The notes beneath the pieces are model-generated. The model was not told the origin of the DNA. It saw nothing but the letters and a program-made list of their open reading frames with translations, and made no database searches. Shown here piece after piece: positions 13,557-27,464 of a stretch of 64,000 nucleotides of DNA. This DNA is from Takakia lepidozioides (Eukaryota; Streptophyta; Takakiopsida; Takakiales; Takakiaceae). Numbering within the stretch: the stretch's first letter is position 1; every line of letters begins with the position of its first letter. Location of the stretch: assembly GCA_030704615.1 (NCBI GenBank), contig CM060732.1, forward strand, positions 67,623,053-67,687,052, read 5' to 3'. A program made the position numbers and the translations under genes.

Positions 13557-15487
13557 TCAAAGAGAATTTGGCGGAGCCCTACGTGAGGTGTCCCGCTGCA
13601 GAAGGGTGATGACTTCTCCGTAGCCTAGTGTGGCTTGGTGAATGAATTGGTCTCTCTTACCGTCGCAACACATAATTACAAGGTATATGTAATATTGATG
13701 CTTGCAGGGGACCCACTTCCCTCTCATGCCGAGAGCGCCCTCACGCATCGTTACAAAATCCGGACAAGTGCAAGTAGGAAAATTCCCCACGGTAACCTGA
13801 TATTCTTTGCCATGAAGAACTGAGCCAATAGACGGCACTGTGTAAATCCGTCCATACCCCAGGGCAGGGACTTCGGTGATACGAGCCACCCGAGCCTGCA
13901 AAATTCTAGCCGATTCCATCTTGCATTCGTGATCTGCACCCGAAGCGACACGGCGCACTGTTTTTCCATCTCTTTTTGTTGGGTGGGAGTCGGCACCGGG
14001 TGGAGGCATTGCCGGAGCATGTGGCACATCTATTCCGACAGTGCACAAGGGCATCACCCGGGACCATGCAAGACAAAACCCTCCCTCCTCCAGCATGCTT
14101 ATCTCGGTTGTTGACAGCGACGTCCCAAGTTTCACAGGCCAAATTGCGGGGGGAGGGGGTTTCATTATCACCGAAGGACGAACTGTTCCCTTGACGCATC
14201 ATGCCATATCATCTGGGCAGAACCAAAACTTGTGGTCCTTTGACTCCCCACTATGATAAGGTCGGAACAACCCTGTGAATGTTGGAGCTGGAGTCCCCCT
14301 GGAGCCTTTGCATATTTTTTATTTGCATTTCTTGAAAGAGGGGGTCCGAATTGCCATGCAAGCAACTCTAGATCCTGGTGGGGTGCGTTCTATATGCCAC
14401 TCACTATCAATGCAATCAAATTCCTGCACCATGGCCACCACCTCCTCCAATGGGATTCCTGCTGCTGTGCTTACATGTTCTGCACCTGCTCCACTAGAGG
14501 AGGACCCACCTGGGAAGGGGCTGGCACACGACTTAGTCTGCACTGGCGACACCTTTGGCACAGAGAAATTGACCATGTCTGGGCGATGGGAATCTCCATC
14601 TGACCCTGGAAGAGTGTTCAATTTCCTTTTGCATGATCCAAATCTTTCCTCGCCTTCCAAATGAGGGAGCCTGGATTGCAAAGGGGAGCATTCAGTGCAC
14701 CTGTTCAGAGCTCTGGCCATCTTCGATGGGTCTCCGGACCTACTCGCAGCCCTTAGCATCAACAAAGTCGTACCGGGGCCCTTGCCTCCACCCCGTCCCA
14801 TCAGAAAATTGCGGTACCTGGTTTGTTGTGTAAGTGCCCGCACCATGTCATCTCCTCCAAGGACATGTCCTATAGGAGGCATAGCACGGAAATGTGAGGA
14901 ACGAAAGGAAATGGAAGAGGTTCTGCAAGCGACAATCCAAGAACCCCAAATGAAGAGGCACGATGCAAAATTTGTGATTTTGGGATTCAAGAGGCTTACC
15001 GTCGTCATGAAAGCTCCCCACTGTCTGAATCTGAAGTGCCAGAAAACCAACCAGTCCTCCAACTCCTTCAGGTGGATACCAGTAGCAGCACCAGAGGAGA
15101 ACCACCAAGCCCGGATTGCATGGTAAGTGCTCTCAGCTTCTCCCATTGAGGTGGCATTTTTGTACTTGAGACAGAGCCTTCTGTGCTCCAACTGAAGGTC
15201 AGGGCGAATGCAGCGCGCGCCGCACTGCATTGAAATTTGCCTGTGCACTATCAGCCATGAAGCCCGCAAAATTTGTGTTCTGTACTCCATTGCGCTGCAT
15301 GACGGCCAGGAGCGAATTCCACATGAGCATCTGGGATTCAGTGTCCTGCGACTGCATATCACAAATTGCTATTGAGAGCACACGCTGGTACGCTGGATCA
15401 TACACATGGCACGCCATGGTTGTCCAACCCTTCACCCGTTTGCAGTGATCAAACATCAACCAACATTTAGCCAAATCCTGCTGATTG
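13557..15487 (-). pseudogene. SWIM zinc-finger protein gene, MULE-related
   Basis: Two main coding blocks are visible. One, 15,487-15,199, encodes a transposase-like core (KRVKGWTTMACHVYDP... FAGFMADSAQANFNAVRRAL). The other, 14,015-13,560, carries a SWIM finger of form CTCPDF...CKHQYYI, with the CxC and CxH metal ligands. Between them 15,120-14,320 contains further matching segments (HLKELEDWLVFWHFRFRQWG and others) in shifted frames. SWIM fingers bind DNA or protein and typify MuDR/FAR1-related transposases and domesticated derivatives. The upstream part is cut off by R1, which inserted right beside this exon. It is either captured by the CACTA element or an older nested element. Confidence 0.5.
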
Positions 15488-15491
15488 TCTT

Positions 15492-15546
15492 TGTCGTGCG
15501 CATACATATCGCTACACAACTACACCGCTGTCCAAACCACACCACA
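15492..15546 (-). repeat. R1 terminal repeat B2 (outer 3' end)
   Basis: On the minus strand it ends GCGCACGACA at the TCTT target duplication. Nearly the same ~55 bp occurs again at 15,890-15,944 as part of B1, on the other side of repeat A2. Confidence 0.8.
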
Positions 15547-15887
15547 AACCAACGAACACACTGTTTACACAAAACATGAAAACCAAACCATCACTCTTAG
15601 AAATAGTAGTCGAGCCAGGGGCACCCCAAGCTATGGGGACTCCACCCCACAACAACCTACACTCCCATCATGAGTACACTCAGATCTAAACGCATGCAGG
15701 AGCTCGGTCGCGCAGGCTCAACTCGAGAAAGATGAGCCGCGCGACTGCCGCTCTTGTGAAGATAAGACGGACCAGGTGTCAAACTAAACTTGACATCTGA
15801 TTTAACACTTGACCTAAATCCAAGTGTTAAATACAAATAACTAGTTTTATTCTAGCTGTTTTCACACTGTGCTTATTTAACTTGACA
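15547..15887 (-). repeat. R1 terminal repeat A2
   Basis: A ~340-bp direct repeat of 27,120-27,460 with only a few substitutions. On the minus strand it starts TGTCAAGTTAAATAAGC and is joined to B1 by two extra bases (15,888-15,889). Confidence 0.9.
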
Positions 15888-15889
15888 GG

Positions 15890-15986
15890 TGTCGTGCGCA
15901 TACATATCGCTACACAACTACATCGCTGTCCAAACCACACCACACATATATGCACAATAAAGTAGTCTGCCACAATCGCCCCCCTA
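15890..15986 (-). repeat. R1 terminal repeat B1 and polypurine tract
   Basis: Minus-strand order is a polypurine tract (AGGGGGGCG, about 15,978-15,986), then ATTG and the B1 repeat ending GCGCACGACA at 15,890. A polypurine tract normally marks where plus-strand synthesis starts and so the first base of U3. Here that base is the start of B1, not of A2. Confidence 0.8.
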
Positions 15987-16234
15987 GCTGGTGGATAGGT
16001 CCCTCTACCTCCAGATAGCTACAAGATGAAATAGCCACAACCGTACTAAGTCCTCCATCACTGTCCCTATTGTACTCAAACTCTATAGACCAAGAGGCCG
16101 GGTACAAGAGTAGCCCCATCGTTAGTCGCCGTCTTGCAATCTGTGAACTTGAGCCAGGATCTCGTGTGTTCAAGGTCTCCTAGTAGCTGGGCCTTGCGTT
16201 TCTTGTTAGCCTTCCATGGTTGTATCCACTCCCA

Positions 16235-16537
16235 CTATCCAATGCAATGTGGACATAACCAATCCCCATCTGGAACCATCTCAAGAGGTGGAGTCAAGCA
16301 TCCCATATGCCAACCTCTAGAGCGTCGATCACACACCAACATGGTGGCTGCCCCTTTAGCAGACCCACACAACATGCACCTCAAACCTGCAGATACCACT
16401 GCCAGGTTTGGGTCAATCCTGCCATCGACATTTGGAAGGTGACATGGCGCACAATTACGCACATGGTCCTTCCAAGTTATGTCATCCCGACCCTCCAAGA
16501 CCAAGACGCCTGAGGGCAAGACCTCTCGAACCCTCAA
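16235..16537 (-). CDS. R1 PHD finger at the integrase C terminus
   Basis: After an integrase tail segment (LRVREVLPSGVLVLEG... NCAPCHLPN), about 45 residues fit a PHD finger: CMLCG, then MLVCDRRSRGWHMGC, LTPPLEMVPDGDW and LCPHC. The Cys4-His-Cys3 pattern is nearly complete; the Cys expected after VCD is Arg, which may be a lesion. PHD fingers read histone H3 tails, so it probably guides integration or chromatin binding, as chromodomains do in chromoviruses. A frame change near 16,540 separates it from the integrase frame. Confidence 0.75.
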   Translation of the reverse strand: MRVREVLPSGVLVLEGRDDITWKDHVRNCAPCHLPNVDGRIDPNLAVVSAGLRCMLCGSAKGAATMLVCDRRSRGWHMGCLTPPLEMVPDGDWLCPHCIG

Positions 16538-16546
16538 AATAACACG

Positions 16547-18581
16547 TCATGCAGTCACATCCAGGGTTGTAGGAGCAGTCTGCTGCAGATAGACATAGTC
16601 ACCAGGGTTGAATCTCCGAACCCCAGGACGATAGCCCCCACCACGTATGGTAGCATACCTCAACGTATCACGGTGTTGTGCAATGGGCAAGGTTCTCGAA
16701 AGCCATGGGCATGACTCTCTTGAACAACTCTGCACGCTGCTCACATGCACGTGCCCACACGTCCGGATCGTCAAGGTTAAGAACTGTAGCAGCTTCTCTG
16801 CGAATGGATGTAGGCAAATCCGGCTCTCGGCCAAAGAGAAGAAAGTATGGTGAGAAGGAGGCAAGTGATGCTTGCTTGCTGAACCTGTAGCCCATGGCTA
16901 ACCAGGGTAACTGAAGGTCCCAATCTCCTAGGTGTCCCTTCTGCAAGCCATACTTGCGCAAACCCCTCTTTACTGTCTGAACAACTCTCTCTGCCAAGCC
17001 ATCGGCCTCAGGATGATCCCGAGAAGTGGTGCGGTGGTCTATCAAGGCCTTGTCACACAAAGCCTGAAACTCCCCCAAGAACTCTCTCCCTTGGTCCGTG
17101 AGTACCTCAGCTGGAGCACCGAATCGGCTAAGCACACAATCCAGGAATGCATACGCAGCTCCCTCACTAGCCTTATCAGGCAATGGAACCAATTCAATCC
17201 ACTTGGAGAAGTGCTCCACCATCACCAACACGTACTTGTTGTGGCGCATGGTCAGTGGCAACGGCCCTGCGAAGTCAAGACTCCACCTGTAGCCCAATCC
17301 CATGATCGGAAGAGGGTGCAATTGTGGAGTAGGGGCGTTGAATGAAGCACGCACCCTGTCACACACCATGCACCTAGCCACAAATTGTTGCACCTCTGTG
17401 TGCATACCACGCCACCAATACTGCCCCTGCAGTAGACTATGAGTGCGTCGCACCCCAAAATGCCCCAACTCCTCATGGGCATGGCGCACTAACCGTGCCC
17501 GCTGTGTTGGGTGAGGCACAATCCTCACTCGACCATCCTCCCACACTCGGAGCAGGTGTGTCCCCTCCCACTTGAACCTCTTGGCTCGTTGTAGGATCCG
17601 ATCCCTCTCCTTGGCAGTCACAGTGGCTGTCGTGTCTCCAGTGCGGAGGTAGTCCAACACAACTGAATCCTCATGTATATCTTTGGCGCCACCTTGCTCA
17701 TTGCTGGCCTCAGGGTCCTCAGACACTTGATCTACAGTCATCCCTGTTGCAGGTCCAACCTGGCCTTCCGCTGCCAAGATACACAGAAATGCAGATGCAT
17801 GCCATCCGGGCACCATCTCCTCGTCCGTCTCACCATGCCACCGAGCTCCAGTGTCATCCTGTTGGCTCGTGCATGGATTGCGACTCAACCCATCTGCATT
17901 GCGATTGACCAAACCCGGTCGATGCACCACCTGAAAGTCATACTCTTGAAGGATGAGTGCCCACCGTGCAAGCTTCCCCGTAAGCTTGTCTGACTCCATC
18001 AACCACTTGAGTGGTTGGTGATCCGTGACAAGGGTGAAGAGATTGCCGTATAGATAGCACCTGAAGTGTGCCACGGCCCACACTGCAGCTAAGCATTCTC
18101 CCTCATATGAGCTATACTTAGACTCTGCAGCATTGTTCGAGCGGCTAGCATAAGCCACTACGAACTCTCTTCCCTCATCATCCACATGTGTGAGCACCGC
18201 TCCAAGCCCCAGCATGCTCCAATCTGTATGCAGCTGAAAAGGACGCCCCCTGATAGGTCGTCTCAAGATGGGCGCCGAGGTCAACCTCGCCTTGAGCTCT
18301 TGAAAAGCTTGTTCTTGCTCATCTTCCCACTGCCACTCCTGGTCCACCTTGGTCAGCTTGGTTAGAGCCTTTGCAATGGCACTAAATCCCTTAACAAACC
18401 GTCTGTAATAGTTTGCTAACCCCATGAAAGCTCGAACTCGGCTCACATCCGTGGGGCGTGGAACCTGTGCAATGGACTCTACCTTAGTCTGCTGTACCCC
18501 CAATCCTCCAGGATATATCATGTGACCCAGATACTCAATCTGGTTGTGGAAAAACTTGCACTTTCCCGGATGTAACTTCAA
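16547..18581 (-). CDS. R1 RNase H and DDE integrase
   Basis: The frame opens with the last part of RT (HPGKCKFF... IEYLGHMI), then RNase H (QLHTDWSMLGLGAVLTH ... SSYEGECLAAVWAV ... LVTDHQPLKWL). The integrase has the HHCC zinc domain (HEELGHFG ... CMVCDRV) and catalytic D, D, E: WSLDFAGPLP, LTDQGREF and EADGLAERVVQTVK. A tail (FNPGDYVYLQ) continues in another frame at 16,547-16,864. Apart from that frame change the enzyme region looks complete. Confidence 0.88.
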
Positions 18582-18590
18582 TCCGTGCCC

Positions 18591-19208
18591 TCAAGCGCTC
18601 AAATACCCCTGAAGGTGTCTCTCATGCTCCTCCACCGTAGCACTAAAGATGATGATGTCATCTATGTAGCACCGAGCAAACTCCACCCCTGCTAGAATCC
18701 TGTCCATGACTCTTTGAAACTCAGCGGGAGCGTTTTTAAGCCCAAATGGTAAGAACCGCCACTGGTATAGGCAATCCTTCCCGTGCTCATTGATCCCCCA
18801 GAATGCCGTCTTTTGCTTATCCGCCTCCTTGATCGGCAACTGGTGATATCCGGATCGTAAATCCAACGTGCTAAAGACCTTGGAATGCCCAATGGCATCA
18901 AAGATCTCCTCTGGTGTCGGCATGGCATACCTATCGGACTTGGTCTGACGATTTACAGGCCGGTAATCACCGCACATACGTCTCTCCGTCCAATTGCCAT
19001 AGACATCCTTCTTAGCTGGCATCACTGTGGCTGAAGCATACTCTCCACCAGAGAGCTCCACCAAACCTGCCTCCCAGAGATCTTGAGTCCTCATCTGAAT
19101 CAAAGACCTCTCCATGTCACTGTATCTATAGGGTCTCCGAAAGATTGGCGTGTCAGTGGCCAACTCAATACGGATCTCTTGACCCTTCAGTGCTCCCAAG
19201 TCCTTCAA
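18591..19208 (-). CDS. R1 reverse transcriptase, N-terminal two-thirds
   Basis: Gypsy-type RT blocks are in order: [45 protein letters not shown] and the catalytic YIDDIIIF. The frame ends (LSA stop) just before the segment that continues at 18,581. Comparison with the expected family sequence suggests two small indels close to 18,560-18,600, so RT is frameshifted here. Confidence 0.88.
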   Translation of the reverse strand: MKDLGALKGQEIRIELATDTPIFRRPYRYSDMERSLIQMRTQDLWEAGLVELSGGEYASATVMPAKKDVYGNWTERRMCGDYRPVNRQTKSDRYAMPTPEEIFDAIGHSKVFSTLDLRSGYHQLPIKEADKQKTAFWGINEHGKDCLYQWRFLPFGLKNAPAEFQRVMDRILAGVEFARCYIDDIIIFSATVEEHERHLQGYLSA

Positions 19209-19367
19209 ACTGAAGGCAAAGCAATTCCTGTAAGCCCTCAGGAACCGCCGTATACGTCGTCTCTCTCCTCCGGTGACAATGGGTCCAATGTCAGGCTCCC
19301 AATTGTCCTCCGTAACTGCAACCTTAAGTCCAGTGGGCTTAGAGGTAGAGGACGCGTCCCGTGGTTG

Positions 19368-21017
19368 CTATGCTGCAACCTCTTGAGCAGTACTCCCTTC
19401 CTGCTCAGTCAATGACAAGGCCTCATCCTGCCCCATCATCTCATCATTGAGAACCTCCTCATCCCGAGAAGAATCCCCAACCTCATCCATCACAGCTGCC
19501 TTCGCTGCCAACTCCCTCTGAACCTCGAGCACCTCCCACGTGTGCCATGGATGTCTACACCCCGTGGTCCTCACCGGCTCGCCCCCACTCGCTGCCTGTA
19601 CCGTCTCGGTAGGCAGAGAGACCGTCAAGGGAAGTGCACTCCGCACTCTACGTTGCTCAGCCATAGCCAAGCTGACAATCCAGGTCAAGCAATTGAGATC
19701 CATTGCTTGCCCCAACACCTGACGACGTGATGCCTCAGAAAGAGAAGGCACCGCCGTGGTCCCAGTGGAAAACCCCATAGCCCGCTCTCGCTCGTCGGCA
19801 TTAGGCTCCACTAACTGCTGCAACTGAGCATCCCACAGGAGGCCAGGTCCACCATCCCGAAAAGCATGGGATCCTGGGAAGCTGAGCAGTGTAGGTAATG
19901 CTGCTCGTGGTTGACCCACCCTGTTGACCACTGCCAAAGGCGAACGGTCATCGTGTCTCACACGTTGAGACTGCCTTCCTGTGTCCAAAATGCCATCCAC
20001 GGTGAGGTGTGCTGGCCGCTGCACCCCATCAAATGCACGCTTGAGCAGTGCGGGTGGCATCAAGTTAGTCCACCATAGTCGTGGACGATGAGCCCGTGAC
20101 CCCACTGCAGCTGCATCCAGCAATACTGCTGACCCAAGCCACGACCGGACTTGATGCACACTGGCCATCACCCTGGCCCGAGAATCACCCATCAGTGGTA
20201 CATTCTCCAAGATGTATGCTGGAGATACAGCTTGATGAAGCTGCAAGCAGCGCAAAATCCGCACCATCTCCCAAAACAGACCCGTCCTCGAGTCTCGCAA
20301 TCCATTGCCATGCCCGGCTGATGAATGCCCTTGGCAGGGCCAACCTGCCACTATCAGATCAATGGAGCCAACCTGCTCCAAATCTTGCGCCCCCAACAAG
20401 GAAATGTCTGCTGGCAAGGCTTGTTGGTATCCACGAACTGCAGACACAGGCAACAAGTCAGGGTACTGCTGTACCAACTGAGCCACATGGCGCAGTGAGA
20501 CGCGTCGTGCAGTCTCATCCCTCTCCACATACAGGTAACGCCTTACCCGCACACCTGCCTGTAGCACAGCAGCCAATCCGGTGCTGATCCCGCCAAACAA
20601 GTCCAGAAGGCAAATGCCTTCATCCGGCCGCTGCCACACAAGAGGTGTGGTGTCCAATGGCGACAACTGAGGTGGCCCTGGTGCAATCACCGCACTCTCC
20701 TCCTCTCCTGACGGTACAAAAGCTTCTACCCAAGCTTGTTGCACCCGTCCATCAGCAGCTTGCTGCAAATCCTTGCTCGTACCCCACAACGGAGTGTGAG
20801 CAACCATGGCAGGCAACTCCGCCGTACCATGCATGTCATCCTGCTCTGCTGGAGGTGGCACATCCTCTGCATGGGCATTGCCTTCCAGCAACTCTCCAGG
20901 CCAACTAACTGCAGCTGTGAAGGCGGCTAGTGTTGGCATCTTGCCCCGCTGGGCAGCTGCAATACCCCAATGAATGTCACAGGGAGCTGTGCACGGCGAC
21001 CATCCCCTGACTGCCAT
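19368..21017 (-). CDS. R1 Dnmt3-like cytosine-5 DNA methyltransferase domain
   Basis: A 549-codon frame lies between protease and RT. Motif I is LLDLFGGISTGLAAVLQAG; next LYVERDETARR; motif IV is DLIVAGWPCQGHS with the catalytic Pro-Cys, followed by LRDSRTGLFWEMVRIL; motif VI is YILENVPL; motif VIII is RAHRPRLWW. The C-terminal block (ERERAMGF ... RRQVLGQAMDLNCLTWI) resembles the end of Dnmt3/DRM enzymes rather than Dnmt1/CMT. It should transfer methyl groups from S-adenosylmethionine to cytosine C5 in DNA. All key residues are present and no stop or frameshift interrupts the domain, unlike gag, RT and integrase. It is joined to the protease frame near 20,970 by a copy-specific frameshift; in R2 that junction is in frame, so it belongs to the gag-pol polyprotein. 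Confidence 0.92.
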   Translation of the reverse strand: MAVRGWSPCTAPCDIHWGIAAAQRGKMPTLAAFTAAVSWPGELLEGNAHAEDVPPPAEQDDMHGTAELPAMVAHTPLWGTSKDLQQAADGRVQQAWVEAFVPSGEEESAVIAPGPPQLSPLDTTPLVWQRPDEGICLLDLFGGISTGLAAVLQAGVRVRRYLYVERDETARRVSLRHVAQLVQQYPDLLPVSAVRGYQQALPADISLLGAQDLEQVGSIDLIVAGWPCQGHSSAGHGNGLRDSRTGLFWEMVRILRCLQLHQAVSPAYILENVPLMGDSRARVMASVHQVRSWLGSAVLLDAAAVGSRAHRPRLWWTNLMPPALLKRAFDGVQRPAHLTVDGILDTGRQSQRVRHDDRSPLAVVNRVGQPRAALPTLLSFPGSHAFRDGGPGLLWDAQLQQLVEPNADERERAMGFSTGTTAVPSLSEASRRQVLGQAMDLNCLTWIVSLAMAEQRRVRSALPLTVSLPTETVQAASGGEPVRTTGCRHPWHTWEVLEVQRELAAKAAVMDEVGDSSRDEEVLNDEMMGQDEALSLTEQEGSTAQEVAA

Positions 21018-22414
21018 CCAGGCCTGTAGGATGCTGACTCCTCCCAGAAATCCAGGGTGAAGCCCATGGGGTATAACACTGCCCCACCAACGAGGACATC
21101 GTAAGAGACCGCGTCTGTCACAATGGCCTTGGCTCGCATCACTGAGCCATCTACAGGATGATCCGGCTGCAGTCTAATAGCCAACTGATGCCGTGTCATG
21201 CCGCGAGCCTGCTCTGATCCTCCCAGAGATGTCTGTATCTGGAAAGGACAAGGCTCCATATCCGCCTCCATGAGGCCCAAACCTGCAATAGCAGCTCTGC
21301 CCAACATCAGTGGCTGAGCTCCTGAGTCCAACAAGACCCGCAGTGGCCGGTACTTCTTGCCTGCCGGTCCACTCAAAGTGAAAATGCCTCCCTGGTTGTC
21401 TAACAAGACAACTCCAGGTGTCACCATGGCGCGCTCAATGGCTGGCCTAGCTGGCAGCTCCGTCAACCTGGCAGCTGCAGCTTGCCATGGCGCAGCCGTG
21501 GCAGTCTTGACCCTCAAATCCGAGGATCCCTCTGCCACTATACCTTCCACTAACTCCGCAGAAGATGAAGTGACCTCCCCACTCTCACAGAGAGTTGCTG
21601 CTAGTCTGAACACTGCAGCTGGTCTCACCCCCGGCGTCGCAATCATGGTTGCCGAGAACAGTGGGGCTTGACACACAGAGGTGGCTGCCCCCAATAACAC
21701 ACCGGCTGCACTAGCCTTGGTAGCAGGTGTCAGTGCTGCACGTGTAGCTCTCCCCAATGGCATAGTAACCTCCGCCTCGGTAACAGTCGGGCGAGAACTA
21801 GGTGCCATGGATGGCGTTGACACTGTCTCCGCCAAGGTGAATGACTGAGGCAGCCTCGCCTGACGGCTTGCCTCCCCACGTTGTGGATCCAACTCCACCT
21901 CTGCACCTCGTGGCTCAGGAACTCGTGCTGCTCCTCGAGTCACGGCTGCAGCAGACTCCACCTGCTCTAGTGGTAGTGCTGCTCCGCACATGAATCCCAT
22001 GCCTCCCATATCTCCTCCCTCAGGAGCAGGAGGTGGACCATCCCGCCTGGGAGCCGGTACCGCCTGAGCTATAGCCATGGCAGCGAGCCTCTGCTCTAGC
22101 TGCTGAAGCCGATTGGCCATGCCTTGGTCAACACCCTGACCTCCGCGTCCTTGGCCATGTGGAGCTTGCCCTTGGCCTGCACCTCGTGCCCGACCACCTC
22201 GTCCTCTTTGGGCTGGTCCACCTCGCCCCCGGCCACCATTGTTCCCTTGGAACTGGCCTGGGCGCAACTCAGGATGCAAGTCATAACACTGGGCATCTCC
22301 ATGCCCATACTTGCCACAATGCCCACACTGCAACTGTGCAGGCTGTGCTTGTGCCGGCCTTCTGCCATTCTCTGGGCAATCTCTTTGACATGGGGTCCTC
22401 CACATGTCCAACAT
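20927..22414 (-). CDS. R1 gag C terminus (zinc knuckle) and aspartic protease
   Basis: The frame starts in the nucleocapsid region: a CCHC knuckle, CGHCGKYGHGDAQC, then a Gly/Arg/Gln-rich RNA-binding stretch. An ~200-residue linker follows, then a retropepsin-like domain with LRVLLDSGAQPLMLG (active-site DSG) near 21,340-21,300. A first knuckle (CWTCGGPH) lies in the upstream frame; a one-base loss near 22,385 separates the two. Confidence 0.82.
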   Translation of the reverse strand: MLDMWRTPCQRDCPENGRRPAQAQPAQLQCGHCGKYGHGDAQCYDLHPELRPGQFQGNNGGRGRGGPAQRGRGGRARGAGQGQAPHGQGRGGQGVDQGMANRLQQLEQRLAAMAIAQAVPAPRRDGPPPAPEGGDMGGMGFMCGAALPLEQVESAAAVTRGAARVPEPRGAEVELDPQRGEASRQARLPQSFTLAETVSTPSMAPSSRPTVTEAEVTMPLGRATRAALTPATKASAAGVLLGAATSVCQAPLFSATMIATPGVRPAAVFRLAATLCESGEVTSSSAELVEGIVAEGSSDLRVKTATAAPWQAAAARLTELPARPAIERAMVTPGVVLLDNQGGIFTLSGPAGKKYRPLRVLLDSGAQPLMLGRAAIAGLGLMEADMEPCPFQIQTSLGGSEQARGMTRHQLAIRLQPDHPVDGSVMRAKAIVTDAVSYDVLVGGAVLYPMGFTLDFWEESASYRPGWQSGDGRRAQLPVTFIGVLQLPSGARCQH

Positions 22415-23567
22415 ATCACCCCTGGTTGCTGTTGGCCTGCAAAAGATGCCACGGGCCTCTGCACCTGAGGTCCCCTGTAAGCTCCATGGAACTTGGGCTG
22501 GGCAACCTTGCCCCCCTGACCACGCTGTTGGGCAGTCCCTTGTGCCTGTGGGCTGACAGCTGTGCCCCGTACAGGCATGTCCTTGCCAAATCCAATTGTA
22601 ACAACTCGCTCCTCCACCATGTTGAGCTCAATCCGCTCAGCCAGCAGAAACACATCTGCTAATGTGGGTTGGGCTGCTTGTAACAGGGTTGCATCTCGCA
22701 CCCTTCTCTTGAGCTCCTTGTCCAGAATTCCATACCAAAACTGGATTGCCTGAGCTTCAGTAACCCCTTGGGTCACACTTATCAAGCGCCTCATACGAGT
22801 GTACGCCTCTCGCAGGCTCTCACTGGGTTTGCGCTGGAAGTCTTGCAAACTTCGCAGCTTCTCTGTCCGTACACCTTGGTAGTTCCTCCGCAACTCCTGG
22901 AAGAACTCCACCACCGGGTTGAATCTAGGCACATGTGTTGTAGTGTGGCAGGAGGAGTAGTAGCACCTTTTGAACTGGTACCACCTGCAGAAGTACCAGC
23001 ACTACCTGCTCCACTACTAGTGCTGGCAGTGGGAGCTATTGGTACTGATGCAGCTACTGGTCGCGTCGTGCCTCGAGTAATGGAGACGTAGTCAGGTGAC
23101 CAATACATCCTCCACTCCTCAATCTCTGCTTCATGTCCTCGCCTGAACTCGTGGTAATCGTCCATAGGCGGGCCTTCCAAATGCTGGAACAGTCCCTTCC
23201 ACGCCATGAATGGGGTGAATAGCTGTGGATTGCGCATCTGCTGCAAATCACACCAGCTGTCGAACTCCTGGATAAAGTCATCCAACTCGATTGTGCCCAC
23301 AGCTCCAGAGTACCTACGAGGCCCCTTGGTAGCTCCATACATCTCCTCCATGTCGTCCCACAACAATGGCGAATGAAAGTGCACACCTGTTGATGAAGCC
23401 TCCGAGTCTGTGTCTGACTCTACAGTAATTGAGGGTGGCGGTGAAGGTGGTCTGAACCGAATACCTCGTCTTGTGAACCCACTCTCACTGTTACTGCCTG
23501 TAGCCGTACTCCCCTCAAAACCCTTGGGTAACTCCGTAATGACACTCACAATGTGCACCTCCTCCAC
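22096..23567 (-). CDS. R1 gag capsid region
   Basis: Two overlapping frames together give gag: 23,567-22,930 (start MEEVHIVSV, acidic/Ser-rich, with DDFIQEFDSWCDLQQMRNP) and 22,932-22,096 (VEFFQELRRNYQGVRTEKL, LREAYTRMRRLISVTQGVTE, FWYGILDKELKRRVRDATLL). This is the retrotransposon gag capsid fold seen in Ty3/gypsy elements. The same protein in R2 (51.1-52.5 kb) is continuous at the place where R1 is shifted, so the shift near 22,930 is decay rather than programmed frameshifting. Confidence 0.82.
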
Positions 23568-23589
23568 GTGACACTATAAGGCTCTAGTA

Positions 23590-27060
<3,471 letters not shown>

Positions 27061-27069
27061 AACCCTCAA

Positions 27070-27096
27070 CTCCTACCTTGCACTCACAGGTAAGAG
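27070..27096 (-). other. R1 leader hairpin
   Basis: Arms CTCTTACCT and AGGTAGGAG (minus strand) flank a loop that includes TGAGTGC, just downstream of A1. R2 has a hairpin at the same place with the same loop and a different but fully paired stem. Confidence 0.6.
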
Positions 27097-27119
27097 ATCA
27101 TCTTTCTCGAGTGATAGAA

Positions 27120-27460
27120 AACCAACGAACACACTGTTTACACAAAACACGAAAACCAAACCATCACTCTTAGAAATAGTAGTCGAGCTAGGGGCACCCC
27201 AAGCTATGGGGACTCCACCCCACAACAACCTACACTCCCATCATGAGTACACTCAGATCTAAACGCATGCAGGAGCTCGGTCGCGCAGGCTCAACTCGAG
27301 AAAGATGAGCCGCGCGACTGCCGCTCTCGTGAAGATAAGACGGACCAGGTGTCAAACTAAACTTGACATCTGATTTAACACTTGACCTAAATCCAAGTGT
27401 TAAATACAAATAACTAGTTTTATTCTAGCTGTTTTCACACTATGCTTATTTAACTTGACA
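27120..27460 (-). repeat. R1 terminal repeat A1 (5' end)
   Basis: Starts TGTCAAGTTAAATAAGC on the minus strand, directly beside TCTT. Unlike A2 it is not followed by a B repeat; the leader begins at once with CACTCGAGAAAGATGATC. Confidence 0.88.
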
Positions 27461-27464
27461 TCTT

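Noticed and set aside
16932-22662. Numerous plus-strand open frames across R1
   Set aside because: They lie opposite the well-supported gag-pol frames on the minus strand and show no motifs of their own.
22096-23567. Programmed ribosomal frameshift in gag
   Set aside because: R1 and R2 are shifted at different places and each is open where the other is broken, so these are separate indels.
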